A stretch of 64,000 bases of DNA from Leptodontidium sp. MPI-SDFR-AT-0119 (Eukaryota; Ascomycota; Leotiomycetes; Helotiales; Leptodontidiaceae), in the NCBI GenBank assembly GCA_020726505.1, contig JAHLEZ010000005.1:992001-1056000 (forward strand), in the 5' to 3' direction. The notes below the pieces were generated by a model. That model was not told where the DNA came from. It made no database searches and worked only from the letters and a program-made list of their open reading frames with translations. The translations under genes were made by a program, and so were the position numbers. Numbering within the stretch: the stretch's first letter is position 1; each line of letters begins with the position of its first letter. Below, piece after piece: positions 42,791 through 53,871 of this stretch.

Positions 42791-43348
42791 ATGCCCCCCT
42801 TTGTCGAACCAAGTCCTCTCCCTCGCTTAAACCGCTACATCACAACCCACGACGACTCAGGGAAAGCCATCCTCGCTAACGAGATCCCCTCGCAAGCAAA
42901 ATGGACACCAGCAGGTAAAGAAGCCAATTTCTTCCTCGGCTACGCAACGACCACTTTCCCCGCCGATCTCTCCTCCACAACAGACATAAACACCTACAAC
43001 TCCCTACTCTCCTCGCCTCCAGGTCTGGTCATCCACGGAGGTTCAGTGCTCAGAATCGTCGATATGGCGCCTGGCATTACGTCTCCAATGCATAGGACGA
43101 CGAGTTTGGATTATGGTGTTGTGCTAGAGGGGAATGTGGAGTTGGTGCTGGATGGTGGCGATAAGGTCGTGTTGAAGAGGGGTGATACGTGTGTTCAGCG
43201 AGCGACTAATCATGCGTGGAGGAATACGAGTGAGACGGAGTGGGCGAGGATGTTGTATGTTCTTGTTGAGGCGAAACCTCCGGTTATTGATGGGAAAGCG
43301 TTGGGTGAGGATTTGGGAGGGATGGAGGGTGTAAAGAAGAGTGAGTGA
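42791..43348 (+). CDS. Single-domain cupin protein
   Basis: Intron-free, 185 aa from the ATG at 42791. One cupin barrel lies at residues 75-155: VIHGGSVLRIVDMAPGITSPMHRTTSLDYGVVLEG forms motif 1, in which one His (MHR) and one Tyr/Asp pair replace the usual HxH. RGDTCVQRATNHAW is motif 2 with its His. Such fungal cupins lie beside many oxidative clusters; roles range from dioxygenase and isomerase to decarboxylase. The incomplete metal site makes the activity uncertain. It is transcribed away from the transcription factor across about 300 bp. Confidence 0.9.
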   Translation: MPPFVEPSPLPRLNRYITTHDDSGKAILANEIPSQAKWTPAGKEANFFLGYATTTFPADLSSTTDINTYNSLLSSPPGLVIHGGSVLRIVDMAPGITSPMHRTTSLDYGVVLEGNVELVLDGGDKVVLKRGDTCVQRATNHAWRNTSETEWARMLYVLVEAKPPVIDGKALGEDLGGMEGVKKSE

Positions 43349-43631
43349 GTTGGGGCTTAAATTAACTATTAGGGGGGGAAATCTATGAATTCTGAGAAGA
43401 TAGACCTTGAGAATTTTAGACCATCAAATGGACTTAGCGATAAAATTTCACCTCCCATCATATATATCTTCACATGTCTCACATCATTCTTCCGACATGT
43501 AATTTTGAACGAGGTTCTCAATACCTATGCTTTATTGATCTCTGCTAATTGACATTCTCCCAGATCCCCGAATCATAGATACACTTTATAATAGAGATAC
43601 CTGCACAGAAAAATGTCTCATTCTAGTCTGA

Positions 43632-45630
43632 CTATCTAGCAGGAACAATCGGCAGTGTAACATAATTCTCCAACCCTTCCCCAAAATGCACATTATTCTT
43701 CCCCGAGAACTTCTCCTTCGGTCTAAAAACAAGTCAGTTCTATTCCACTCTATTTGAATTTCAACATACCTATCAACCTCACTCGTATGCGTAAAGATAC
43801 CACTCCCTTGCGTATCGCCGGAGCTAACTTCCAAGACAATCCGTCCCCCTTTCTCAGCCACCACATTAGTAGGCCAGATCTCGACGTCTACACCATAAAC
43901 GGTATCCGGTTTGACTTCTTGTACGTCTGTAGAGCGGTATTCGCGGTATGGCTGATAGGGTGAGTTCCTCGGATGCTCGCTTGCGGTCTTTCGGAGTGAT
44001 ACGCGAAGCCAACCTTTTGTCAGCGGGACAGGATCGCCTGCTGTTCCGGTGTAGGATACTTCCTTTCCGGTAGGAGAGATGTAGCGGAGTGTGAGGAAGA
44101 GATCGATTTCTTTCTCTGCCGATGTCGAGACGGAATCTGGGGACACGGAGACGTTGAGATGTGCTGTCACGTGGCCAGTTATTTCGGTGTCTTGCTCGAA
44201 TGGAGCGGATGTAAATTGGATGGCTTGTGGCTTCTCGAGGGAACCGAGGGCATTATATGAGAGAATTTTAGAACTGACGGCTGAAGGCGTACTCTCAAGG
44301 GTATTCTCCGAAGTCAAGTGGAATTTAGTGTATTTTGTCCCGGGTATGGGCCAAGCAGACTCCTCTCTTCGGATGTACTTCTTCTCGGCTTCAGGATTGT
44401 TGAAGCCGACGTCACCTTTTCGAAGAATCACGCTCACTGGACTGACTTTGCCGGGGATGGACCATCCGACTCGATCGTCGTCTTTGAGGAAAGCATCCAG
44501 GAAGCTTTGCTGAACCTCGACTTCTTCTTTGTAGTAGAAGGGAAGGTCATGTCGACCGGTGATGAAGCGAAGATACTTCAGTTTGGATCCCGCCCAAGCA
44601 TAACCATTGACGTTTCCTAAAATATCATGTCAGCCCACGCAGCTTTGATCAACTGGAGATTCTCGCCTACCTCTCAGGTGCAGCAAGATCCCACCCCAAT
44701 TCGCCACCGAAAGGATCGGAACCTCGATATCCTCCAAATTGAATTCCTTAGAAGCGTAGTACTCGTCATCTAGGAAACGATTTTCCTCGTTATCAGTGTT
44801 CTGGTCATTCCGATTCTGCGCCAAGACATCATCAGGAAGATCTCCTTCGATAGTATCCTCTCCCCACTTCGAATCTGCTCGTCCTGGTCTCCCATACTGA
44901 TTGGTGATCACTTGCCGATTCCACCAGAATTTGATGAAACTATTAGAGAAGATGCCGCCATGTCGACAACGGTCCCGGTAGTAATCAGTCATGCCTTCCC
45001 ATGGGACAATGGCCGCGAGACCTTTCGGTCTACGAGCTGCTACTCGCCATTGACTTCCTACATCTGCTGTCAGCTATATCTCTGCGAAGACCGAGTAGAG
45101 CTTACCAGCATAGTAGCTGATTCCCAGCAAACCAACCTTTCCACTCGACCAAGGTTGATCCGCAGCCCACTCAACAACATCAAAGAAACACTCGCTAGTT
45201 CCACGTGACATAGTATCAAGGAGCCCAGGAGATTGACCCAGTCCCCTCTCATCAGCTCTAACGACGACATATCCCTTCGAAGTCCAGAATACTGGATCGG
45301 GAGTTTCCCAGGCACTGTATTTGCTCTTGTGCTCTGGGTTGACCTCGCTGAATGACTTGGCGAAGAAACTGGTCCCGTTAGTACTGACTCTTGAGGATTG
45401 AAGTTCACAGAAGAAAAGACTTACTTGTCGTATGGGATATCCTTTCCGTATGGTCCGTAGGTGATCAGAACAGGGAATTTCGCACCAGCGGGAGCAATTG
45501 GTCTGTAGACATTGCATCGAACTGGAAGCTCACTGGCTTTCAGAGGTACAGATACATTCTTTTCGAATACCAGACCGTTTTCTTTGTCCTCGGTGACCTC
45601 GTGGAGATCTCGGATGTTGTTTGTAGTCAT
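43632..45630 (-). CDS. CocE/NonD-family alpha/beta hydrolase (peptidase S15 fold)
   Basis: Multi-exon gene from MTTNNIRDLHEVTED at 45630. The N-terminal part has PVLITYGPYGKDIPYDK. The nucleophile region GKVGLLGISYYAGK has Ser in GxSYxG. The Asp/His partners lie further on, and the C-terminal jelly-roll domain ends HTSEVDRP...LPIVPAR after a last short intron (near 43770-43720). The stop is at 43632. The family includes cocaine esterase, X-Pro peptidases and glutaryl acylases, that is ester or amide hydrolases. The substrate is unknown. It is divergent from the fumarylacetoacetase gene across a 418-bp shared promoter. Introns near 45430-45360, 45120-45060, 44680-44620 and 43770 are approximate. 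Confidence 0.88.
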
Positions 45631-46048
45631 GATGATATCGACGAGGTTGAAAATGTCAGATTTGGGAGGTAACTGGAATCTTTTGAAGCTCTACTTTTGA
45701 TTTGAATTTCTTGTGCTTAACATTACGACATTTTGCTACCGTGTAATGTATGTACACGCGGACATACAGTCGGCCTCGCATTTCGTAATATCCAAGTGGA
45801 ATCCCATTCCCCTCTCCAAGTGCCGAGCGGGATGTGGAGACTGTCAACCGGAAAGTGGGTGTGGATAGCGGGGACTCCAGTCTCACTTGCAGTTGGGGCC
45901 ACCAGGGGCTGCAGCTTGAAGGTGAGAAACCCACTTGAAGCCCTCCTTATCCTCAGATCACTTCACAACACAGAAGTCAGCGTAGATACTGTAAGGAAAA
46001 TAAACCACTTTCTAAAAGTTTCAATTCGATTTTGAAAACCTCGCCATC
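45631..46048. promoter_or_regulatory. Shared promoter of the hydrolase and fumarylacetoacetase genes
   Basis: 418 bp separate two divergent start codons. Both genes may respond to the same regulator, possibly the adjacent zinc-finger factor. No defined site was recognised. Confidence 0.45.
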
Positions 46049-47352
46049 ATGTTTGCCTCTCACTTCTCAATTGCAAATATCCCTTACGGCATCGCCAGCA
46101 GCGCTGCGCACCCTGCCAAGTCTCCCGCGACACGAATTGAAGATACCGTGGTATTTCTCGACGGGCTCGCGAAAAATGGTCTTCTCTCATCGCTTCCATC
46201 AGAAGTAGTTCAAGCATTCTCTGAAGTACGTTGATTTGAATCTGTCAGCACAATTCCTCACTAACGCCAAGAAAGTCAACTCTGAACACCTTCGCATCCC
46301 TTCCCAAAACCACCCAGAAGCAAACAAGAGCTCTACTCCAAGACATTTTGAAACCCTCAAAAGATCTCCCATCAGGAAGCACCGCGTCAATTCAAGATGT
46401 GACCATGCACCTCCCCGTTGCCATTGGCGATTTCACGGATTTCTCATGTTCCAAAGAACACGTCCTCAATGCCGGGGAAGCAATAATGAAGAAACGCTTT
46501 CTCCCCCCGGGATTCCTGCACTTCCCAGTCGGGTACACAGGACGTACGTCGTCGATCATTCCTTCTGGAACTCCAGTCACGAGACCAAGGGGTCAATTCC
46601 GGAATGCCCAGGGTGAGGTAGTCTACGGTCCAACCGAGCAGTTGGATTACGAGCTTGAGGTGGGGTGTATTGTTGGGAAACCAAGTGTGCTTGGAGATAG
46701 TATTGCGGTGGGTGATGCTGATGAGCACATCTTTGGACTCGTGTTGTTGAATGATTGGAGTGGTGAGTCTTCTGTTGTATTTGCAGCCCCTTTCTAAGCG
46801 AGGAGGCTGACAAGCGAAGCTCGCGATATTCAGGGATTGGAAATGATGCCGCTTGGTCCGCTTAATGGGAAGAGTTTCTCGACTTCTATCTCACCTTGGG
46901 TTATCACGCTCGATGCATTGGAGATATTCCAATCTCCAGCGCCGGAGAGAGAATTGAAAGTGGCGCCATACCTGGCAGATACCAAAACAGACAACACTTA
47001 CAGCATTCAGCTGAAAGCTGAACTGATTGTGGATGATTATGCGACCACTATCTGCAAGTCCCAGTTGAAGACTATGTATTGGAGTTTCCGGGATCTGCTC
47101 GCGCATCAGACAAGCAATGGATGTAATCTGAACACAGGAGATCTCTTGGCGACGGGGACGATATCTGGAGAGACTCATGATAGTCACGGATGTTTGTTGG
47201 AGTTGACCAAAGGGGGCGAGCAGAGTTTCAATATTGCCGATGGCTCACGTAGAAAATTTCTGGAAGATGGTGATAGCATACGCATCTCAGCTATCTGTGG
47301 TGAGGGTGTTGGGTTTGGAGAGTGTATTGGGAAAGTATTACCTGCTCGCTAA
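46049..47352 (+). CDS. fahA: Fumarylacetoacetase (FAH family)
   Basis: Three exons: 46049-46225, 46276-46762 and 46820-47352, giving 398 aa. The N-terminus ANIPYGIASS matches the FAH N-terminal domain. IGDFTDFSCSKEHV holds the catalytic metal Asp (DFTDF). YELEVGCIVGKPS and LLNDWSARDIQ contribute metal ligands. PLGPLNGKSFSTSISPWVIT and LLATGTISG follow as in eukaryotic FAH. The reaction splits fumarylacetoacetate into fumarate and acetoacetate, the last step of tyrosine and phenylalanine catabolism. A related role in an aromatic ring-cleavage pathway is possible here because of its neighbours. It is slightly shorter than typical eukaryotic enzymes. Confidence 0.93.
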
Positions 47353-47535
47353 GCATAATTATTTTTGGTTCAAGACTGCTACAAAAAGCCGTAGAGAAAA
47401 GAATATTTGATTAAATTCTATAAAGCCCGACCGTAATTGATCATTTAAAATTCCAAACTTAGATGCGATTCGATCCCACTTTCATCACTGCAGTTCGAAG
47501 AATAATCATTTAGAGCAGTTTCATTCATTGCATAA

Positions 47536-49670
47536 TTAAGCTGATTCCTGGACTCCAGCATTCAAAACCTCGACAACCCTAATCTCCCTCAATCCCTTGA
47601 TAATGTTCGCCAGTGTTGGAAACGCATGTTCCAACTCCTTCCCTTCCAATTCCGTGAACCTGATGTTCACCGTAGCAGCTTTCCATCTCTTCTCGCCCTC
47701 CTGCGAAGGCAGTGCGGGATTGGAGAAACAGTTCAGCGTTTCAACTCCCTTCCCATCATTTGATGGGCTTGAACTGCACGTCAGGACAGGCTTCTGCAGA
47801 ACAGACTCTGCATTAGCTGACTCAACCAGACCATCAAGAGTGATTTGGCAGAATTCCGTCCCTTCCCAACCAGCACTGATCGTGTACGATGATGTGGACG
47901 TTTGCTCCTCTAAGGTGGCGAAAACTTTGGGGAAGTTGATCTCCTCGCGTCCAGTGATGATCGGGTCTGCCAAGTTTTCGAATAGTACAGGCAAATAATC
48001 TCCTTTTTCTTCGTGTGAGGCAGCATTTTCACCTGGTCCTTCGACTGCCCTGCTATGCGTCACATCATGGATGTAGAGCCCGAAGAAAGAGTATCCTCGT
48101 CCACCAAGCCAGTCCAAATTTCCCAATTTAGAGACTGAGAATGTGGCGGTTGCCCAGCTTCCAGGTGCACTGATCGCGAACTCGTCACTAGGAAGTAAAG
48201 TACTGAGGTAGCTCTTATGTGTTCTGAAAGTCACGAAGCTTGTTTTGTACGAGTGATTCCCCATCGTTCGAGGTCTCCCGTTCAGATCCTGCCTTGGACT
48301 TGGAGTCGGACCAAAAGAAAGTGGCATCCTCTGATACGAAGCTGCTTTTCTAATCTCTCTCAACAATATGCCGTGGGCATGGTCGAAAGCATCGTGCTGA
48401 AAGTTCACTTCGGTGAATTGCATGGGGTTCATAAGCTTGCCGCCATGCTTTCCGCGAGTTGTCTTGAACGCTGCCTGGCGAGAAAACTCCTGAACCATTG
48501 TTGCTCGATCGTAACGTGCTTGAACGTACATCTCAAGTCGTTTGGGAATATCCTCGGGCCGAGTTCCAAAGGGAAAGAGTGCACCAAATGCGGCTGCGTC
48601 TTCAATAGCTTGAGCCCCGCCTTGCCCCTGATGAGGTAGGAATGCATGAGCTGCGTCTCCCAGAAGAGCCACTTTGCCATGAACCCAGTTCTCGCGTCCC
48701 AGCTCGTCGTGGTCAAGGAGTTTCCAAAGATTGATTCCTTCAGGTGCTGCTTTAGTGAGAACAGCCTTTACATCTTCTGGATACGATCTGAAGACATTCA
48801 GCATCAATTCCTTGGAGGCAGACTGGTCCCATTCCTCCGAACTAGCCTCTGACTCTTCATCTGGATGCAGAGCGACGAAGTTCAATTGCGTGTTTTGCTT
48901 GCAAGGGTACACGACAATTCTTCGGTCGTCGCCATATAAGAGTCGCAATTCTCCAGTACGCTCCACGAAATGTGCTGTCTTAGGATCTGAACGTATCGTT
49001 TCAACTGGGATGAGAAATCTGAAAGCACTAGACCCTGATGGTGCAGGCGGTGGTAGGTCTTTAATCAGCGCGCCTCGAATCTTGGAGTGAACACCATCCG
49101 CCCCAATGATGAAATCTCCCGTGTGAGAGGTGCCATCCTCCAATGTCAAAGTTGCACTCTGGACATCAACCTTGACTACTCTACTTCTTAGATTCAGAAC
49201 ACCTGGGGTTCCTTTGCCTTTCGAAGATGTAGCGATATCCTTCAGGGCATTGTGAAGGTCGACGCGATGGATTAATTGCCACGGATAAGGAAACGCCTTC
49301 GCCAGCATTCTGACATCTTTCAAAAAGACTTGCTCTCCATTTGGTCGATATTCGGAAACCCACTCGCACTGGTTTGCTCCATGATCTTCGGGAACCATGC
49401 CCATTCTCCGTAGTAAACCGTTTACATTGCTCGGGATGTGAATAGCTGCACCAGTTTCTGATGCGAATCGGCTAGACTCGAAGATCTGGAGAAATATGAG
49501 TAACAGAAAAATTGTCATATTACTGGGCGACCTACCTCGACAGTGTGTCCAGCTTGCCGTAAGAATATAGCTGCCGCAAGGCCTCCGATCCCTCCTCCAG
49601 CAACCAAAACCTTCAGTGGCCGCTCCTCATCAAGACCGCCGTTGGTGGAATGGGCAGATGTTCCGTTCAT
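47536..49670 (-). CDS. FAD-dependent monooxygenase fused to an acetoacetate-decarboxylase-like domain
   Basis: Two exons, 49670-49536 and 49485-47536, give 694 aa. The N-terminal half is a group A flavin monooxygenase: dinucleotide fold VAGGGIGGLAAAIFL, the DG motif GADGVHSK, and the GD motif GDAAHAFLPHQGQGGAQAIEDA. The C-terminal 250 residues (from about residue 430) match the acetoacetate decarboxylase fold: HKSYLSTLLPSDEF, GYSFFGLYIHDV, and YLPVLFENLADPIITGREE followed by FPKVFA, where the Lys could be the Schiff-base residue. A hydroxylase joined to a decarboxylase-like module suggests sequential reactions on one aromatic or polyketide substrate. The fusion is seen directly as one open frame; the activity is inferred. 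It is convergent with fahA. Confidence 0.9.
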
Positions 49671-50134
49671 GGCGGAAGGACACACAGTTCGAATGAAAGA
49701 AAACGGTTATAAGAACTCAAAATTGTGGTATGTTTTGTCTGCGAGATTTCTTGCAGACGTTGAACTGAGAGAAGCTAGGTAGATAACCTCGAGAAGCTCG
49801 GGTAAGTTACCCCAGATACAAAACAGGGCGGGGAACATATGTCTTGCAGAAAGGTAACAGCTTCAAAATTACCCGTAAATGAAAACTCAAAGGTCCGAAG
49901 TCCGGGGAAGAAGAGGGGCCGCGAGAAGTTCGTTGAGAGGAGAATAGGCAAGTGGGTGGATGTACACAATCGCGTTGTGCTACCAGCCCGCCAGGTGGAC
50001 TTCCCCTCCCCACCCCCCCCACTGACCCGCGAGACCTCCGCCACCAACACCAGAACCTGTCTCTCCCTTTCTCGGCTTCAATCTAAGTCAGTCCTAATTG
50101 GGTGTCCACTCCAAATCCAACCTTCCATCACTCA
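49671..50134. other. Intergenic
   Basis: Promoter side of the monooxygenase. A C-rich patch (49990-50030) is present. No gene supported. Confidence 0.4.
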
Positions 50135-50335
50135 TCAAAATAATTTGTCAAGGCAAGCCCGCACCCCTCCGCAGTCTTGGCTACGGATGGCAATGTTAGA
50201 CTGGCCAGCACTTACGAAGCCAGCCTCAACGACACCTCTAGTCCATTCCAGCAAGCCATCGTAATATCCCTCCACAGTTAATACTACAACAGGATTTTCG
50301 TGGATCCCTACATGAATCTCAACATGGAATTGCAA
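50135..50335 (-). pseudogene. LOG-family (TIGR00730) C-terminal remnant
   Basis: The minus-strand frame reads HENPVVVLTVEGYYDGLLEW, then TRGVVEAGFVSAG and a final KLF stop. This is the C-terminal part of LOG-type phosphoribohydrolases, where the phrase normally follows the PGGYGTxEE motif. The rest of the enzyme is not found upstream on this strand (50336-51200), and the frame has no ATG. Intact members release free cytokinin-like bases from nucleotides. The piece is probably a gene fragment. Confidence 0.5.
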
Positions 50336-52336
50336 GAGTGATGTTTAAAATTGAACATCCAGCATAGTCCTGGACTGCCAAACACTCGAAGGCGAGCGTT
50401 AAGTCCATGTTGAAGAAACCCCGGAACCCAGATAGTATTTGGACACTTTGCAAATAACAATATCCAATTCGCTCAAGGTAATCGCGCCTTCTAATCACCT
50501 AGTCTGCTGGAAAGATACGGAAATTTTACGTCTTTCGATGACTTCCTCCGATACTTTTTCTTTCGGGATGTTGGGTTTGATCGAGAAGGAAGATTTCGTA
50601 CTCCTAGTAACTCACGCTTTGAGCATACCAAAAACCGATGGTGGCCATCATCCGGAAGTCTTCTTCGGTCCTGAAGCACATACCTCGAGGTCTATCCTGA
50701 ACGAAACCATCGCACCGGAACCCAACAAGCTCTCTTCAAAGGCGGGGAGCGGTATGAGGATTAGCACGCATCTCAATCTCTACATTTGATGCTAAGAATT
50801 TATTCGTTGTAACGCAGTTCAATGAAGTTGGCGCGGGCATGGTAGGAAAAACCGTGCCCCTCGAAAACTGTATCGAGAGGTACGAGAAGAGATAGCCAAG
50901 AACTATTCAAGGACTGAACTGATAGCAACTTTCATCGAACAGTGCCTGGAGATTCATTCATATGCCTCAGCTTGGGAAATTTTGTGCGAAGGCGAGCTAC
51001 GCCTCCACAAGGAAAAGTGTTGTCAACGCGGACAACAGAAGTAGGGTGACACAAGCAAATTCTGAGGCTCGGCCCAGGCACATCAATCTCCCATGATGAC
51101 GGGGTTATAAAAGAAAGTCCTCTGGATACCACGGATTATCGTTCGCTACCCTTCGTAGGCGTGTATGATGCAGCAGGACATGCAATGTAACACAACATCA
51201 TGTGGGCAGCGGTTCCCGGCAGTGTGGACCGACGGAAACGACTAGGGGATTCTTACGCGACTGTCGGCAGTTCCCACGAAGGTGGGAGTTCAATGTATTC
51301 CCGACGATTGGTTCTTTTCTTTGCAGTTGTCAGTAGTTTTTGCAAGACAGATGGGGTGATGGGGCAAATCACATTTAAGGCATACCCTCGCTTGTTCGAA
51401 AATTATGATCTGAACCGTCGTCCGAATAATCGTAAAAGAAAAACTAGCGACTCATAAAACAGAAACAAGCAATTTTCTCGTTTGCTCACATTCTTGGGAT
51501 CACCTGTCTAATACCTACCAACTCAGCTCTGGGTAAATTACCATTGAGAAAGTGGTTGGTGAAATAAGGTTGCTCCATCGTAGATTACAGTGGCAACCGA
51601 GATCCTCCATCGTGGTACTCTCGCTTCGGTGTTCCTGGAGTCCGGAGTACTGCAAATTGCTGTCGTAATATGATGCTTTTTATTAATATCGGCCGGCAAG
51701 GTACTCGATGCGCGCCAATCGTGAAACAACGTGGAGGTCAGGCCCGTGGATGTGAAGCGAGGAAACTTAGGCACAAGCGAGATCGAGAAATTCAAGACAC
51801 AACAACACACAACAGAACTTGTTTCCCTTTCCATTTACGGACCGGCTACGCATGGGAGACTGAACGGGTGCGGAGATCGAAACTTCCCCTCCTTTTTCTG
51901 TCTTCCCCATCTTCTCTATTTTATCCTTTTTGGCACATCATCTTTCCTTGTTCCTGGTCTGCAGCATTTCCCACCAGTCTTTGTGCTTGTTTCAGTGTCT
52001 CTAGCTCGATTTGGCCGACCGTTGCCCTGTTCATCGTGCGGGGTAGCCCCTGAAATGGACTATCCCCTGAAATATCATTTATTTCATGAGAGAATTATTT
52101 CATTCTGGATGCGCTTGTATCATGAAGGACTACAAATGTGGAGAACAACTTTCTCGTATGCCGGTTTGAGACGGCAAATTGCATCGCTAGACAAGCTATG
52201 GATGTTGTGAGTTAATTGAATCCTGGTGGACTCGACGTAATGATCTTCTACAAATAGAGAGAGGTAAGTCGCTGTATAATTTATCTCTCCCGTCAGAGCT
52301 CCTTCACTCTCGGCCCATCATCAACCTTCTGTCACT
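50336..52336. other. Gene-poor stretch
   Basis: The longest open frame is 50439-50789 on the plus strand (117 codons, not starting with ATG), with no recognisable family. No upstream LOG exons were found. The last 100 bp before 52337 are a likely promoter and leader for the arabinofuranosidase. Confidence 0.45.
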
Positions 52337-53551
52337 ATGTTGCGAATCATTGTCGCCGCGTCGTTGCTGGCCTTTCCGGTGGTATTGGCTCAAGGAGCTT
52401 TATATGCTCAATGCAAGTGTACAACGTCCAAGATTTTGAGAACGAAACTAACTTCGATAGGCGGAGGTATTGGATGGACTGGATCAACAACTTGCGTCTC
52501 TGGAGCATGCTGCACTTTGTCCAATGAGTACTATTCTCAATGTCTTCCCTGTACTGGAGGTGGTGGCGGGATGACGACCACAACAAACCCCATTATTTCC
52601 ACAACTTTGGTCACCTCAAAGGCGGCTGCGTCAAGTGCTCGAGTCTGTGCTATCCCAACAACGTACAAATGGACCTCGACCGGTGCGCTGGCACAACCCA
52701 AATCAGGGTGGGTAGCCTTGAAGGACTTCAGCAGCACTTTCTACAATGGCCAGCATCTCGTGTATGCCTCGACTCACGACACAGGAACATCGTATGGTTC
52801 CATGGTCTTCGGCCTCTTCAACGACTGGTCTAACATGGCTACCGCTAGCCAGAACGCCATGAGCTCTGGCACGGTCGCACCAACCGTCTTCTACTTTGCA
52901 CCCAAGAGCATTTGGATTCTCGCTTACCAATGGGGCCCAACTACCTTCTCATACAGGACATCAACAAATCCTTCCAATGCGAACGGATGGGGTGCAGCAC
53001 AGCCTCTCTTCTCCGGGAAAATTGACAGCTCATCCACCGGTGCAATTGATCAGACGGTCATCGGCGACAGCACAAACATGTATCTCTTCTTCGCAGGTGA
53101 CAATGGCAAGATCTACCGCGCCAGTATGCCCATTGGCAATTTCCCAGGGGACTTCGGCACCGCATCAACTGTCATCATGAGCGACACCACCAACAACCTC
53201 TTCGAAGCCGTCCAAGTCTATACCGTCCAGGGCCAGAACAAATATCTCATGATCGTCGAGGCTATCGGTGCTAACGGTCGCTATTTCCGCTCTTTCACTG
53301 CTACTTCTCTCGGTGGCTCGTGGACGGCAAACGCTGTTACTGAATCCAGTCCCTTTGCTGGCAAGGCAAACAGTGGTGCTTCGTGGACAAACGATATCTC
53401 CCATGGCGATTTGGTTCGAACGAACAATGACCAGACTTTCACGGTTGATATGTGTAATCTGCAGTTCTTGTACCAAGGACGGACACCAGGGGGGACGACT
53501 GAGTACGACAAGCTCCCTTATCGCCCTGGTGTCTTGACTTTGCAGAATTAG
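52337..53551 (+). CDS. GH62 alpha-L-arabinofuranosidase with N-terminal CBM1
   Basis: Two exons, 52337-52412 and 52461-53551, give 388 aa. A signal peptide ([16 protein letters not shown]) is followed by a fungal cellulose-binding CBM1: [28 protein letters not shown] Gly/Thr/Ser linker follows, then the GH62 five-bladed propeller from [19 protein letters not shown] through [31 protein letters not shown] and the final [10 protein letters not shown]. The enzyme releases arabinose side chains from arabinoxylan outside the cell. The intron (52413-52460) starts GCAAGT and ends TAG, a GC-AG intron. It is needed to join the CBM1 Cys. Being 48 bp and stop-free, it also reads through. Confidence 0.95.
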   Translation: MLRIIVAASLLAFPVVLAQGALYAQCKCTTSKILRTKLTSIGGGIGWTGSTTCVSGACCTLSNEYYSQCLPCTGGGGGMTTTTNPIISTTLVTSKAAASSARVCAIPTTYKWTSTGALAQPKSGWVALKDFSSTFYNGQHLVYASTHDTGTSYGSMVFGLFNDWSNMATASQNAMSSGTVAPTVFYFAPKSIWILAYQWGPTTFSYRTSTNPSNANGWGAAQPLFSGKIDSSSTGAIDQTVIGDSTNMYLFFAGDNGKIYRASMPIGNFPGDFGTASTVIMSDTTNNLFEAVQVYTVQGQNKYLMIVEAIGANGRYFRSFTATSLGGSWTANAVTESSPFAGKANSGASWTNDISHGDLVRTNNDQTFTVDMCNLQFLYQGRTPGGTTEYDKLPYRPGVLTLQN

Positions 53552-53871
53552 GTCATGACTTGGATTCTTGTAAATATTTTAGTGGCTGCACACTGGTGAA
53601 AACCGTAGGGGAAATTTGAGGGAATGATATTTGCTCCTCCATCAGAGACTGGGTCGTTTCGTTCAGCTGAGGGACAAGTCCAAGGCAATTCATGTGAAGA
53701 CGTAGAAATTAGCGGCTACCGGAACTGCCAAACATTGTATAGATACTTCATCGAAACTGTAGCCTGTAACAGAAAATGCCAGCCTGCTTCAACATGTCAG
53801 CTTTTTCATGTTAAGCAACACTTAGCTTCAACAGTCAATTGCCAATGTGAGCTTCATTCCTGTTCCCTAGT
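53552..53871. other. Intergenic between convergent genes
   Basis: 3' flanks only; no gene seen. Confidence 0.5.

Noticed and set aside
43349..43631. Possible extra exon between the cupin and the CocE hydrolase
   Set aside because: Sequence is AT-rich with stops in all frames; it is the 3' flank of two convergent genes.
50439..50789. 117-codon plus-strand frame
   Set aside because: Does not start with ATG, no recognisable domain and no exon partners; kept only as a note in the gap description.
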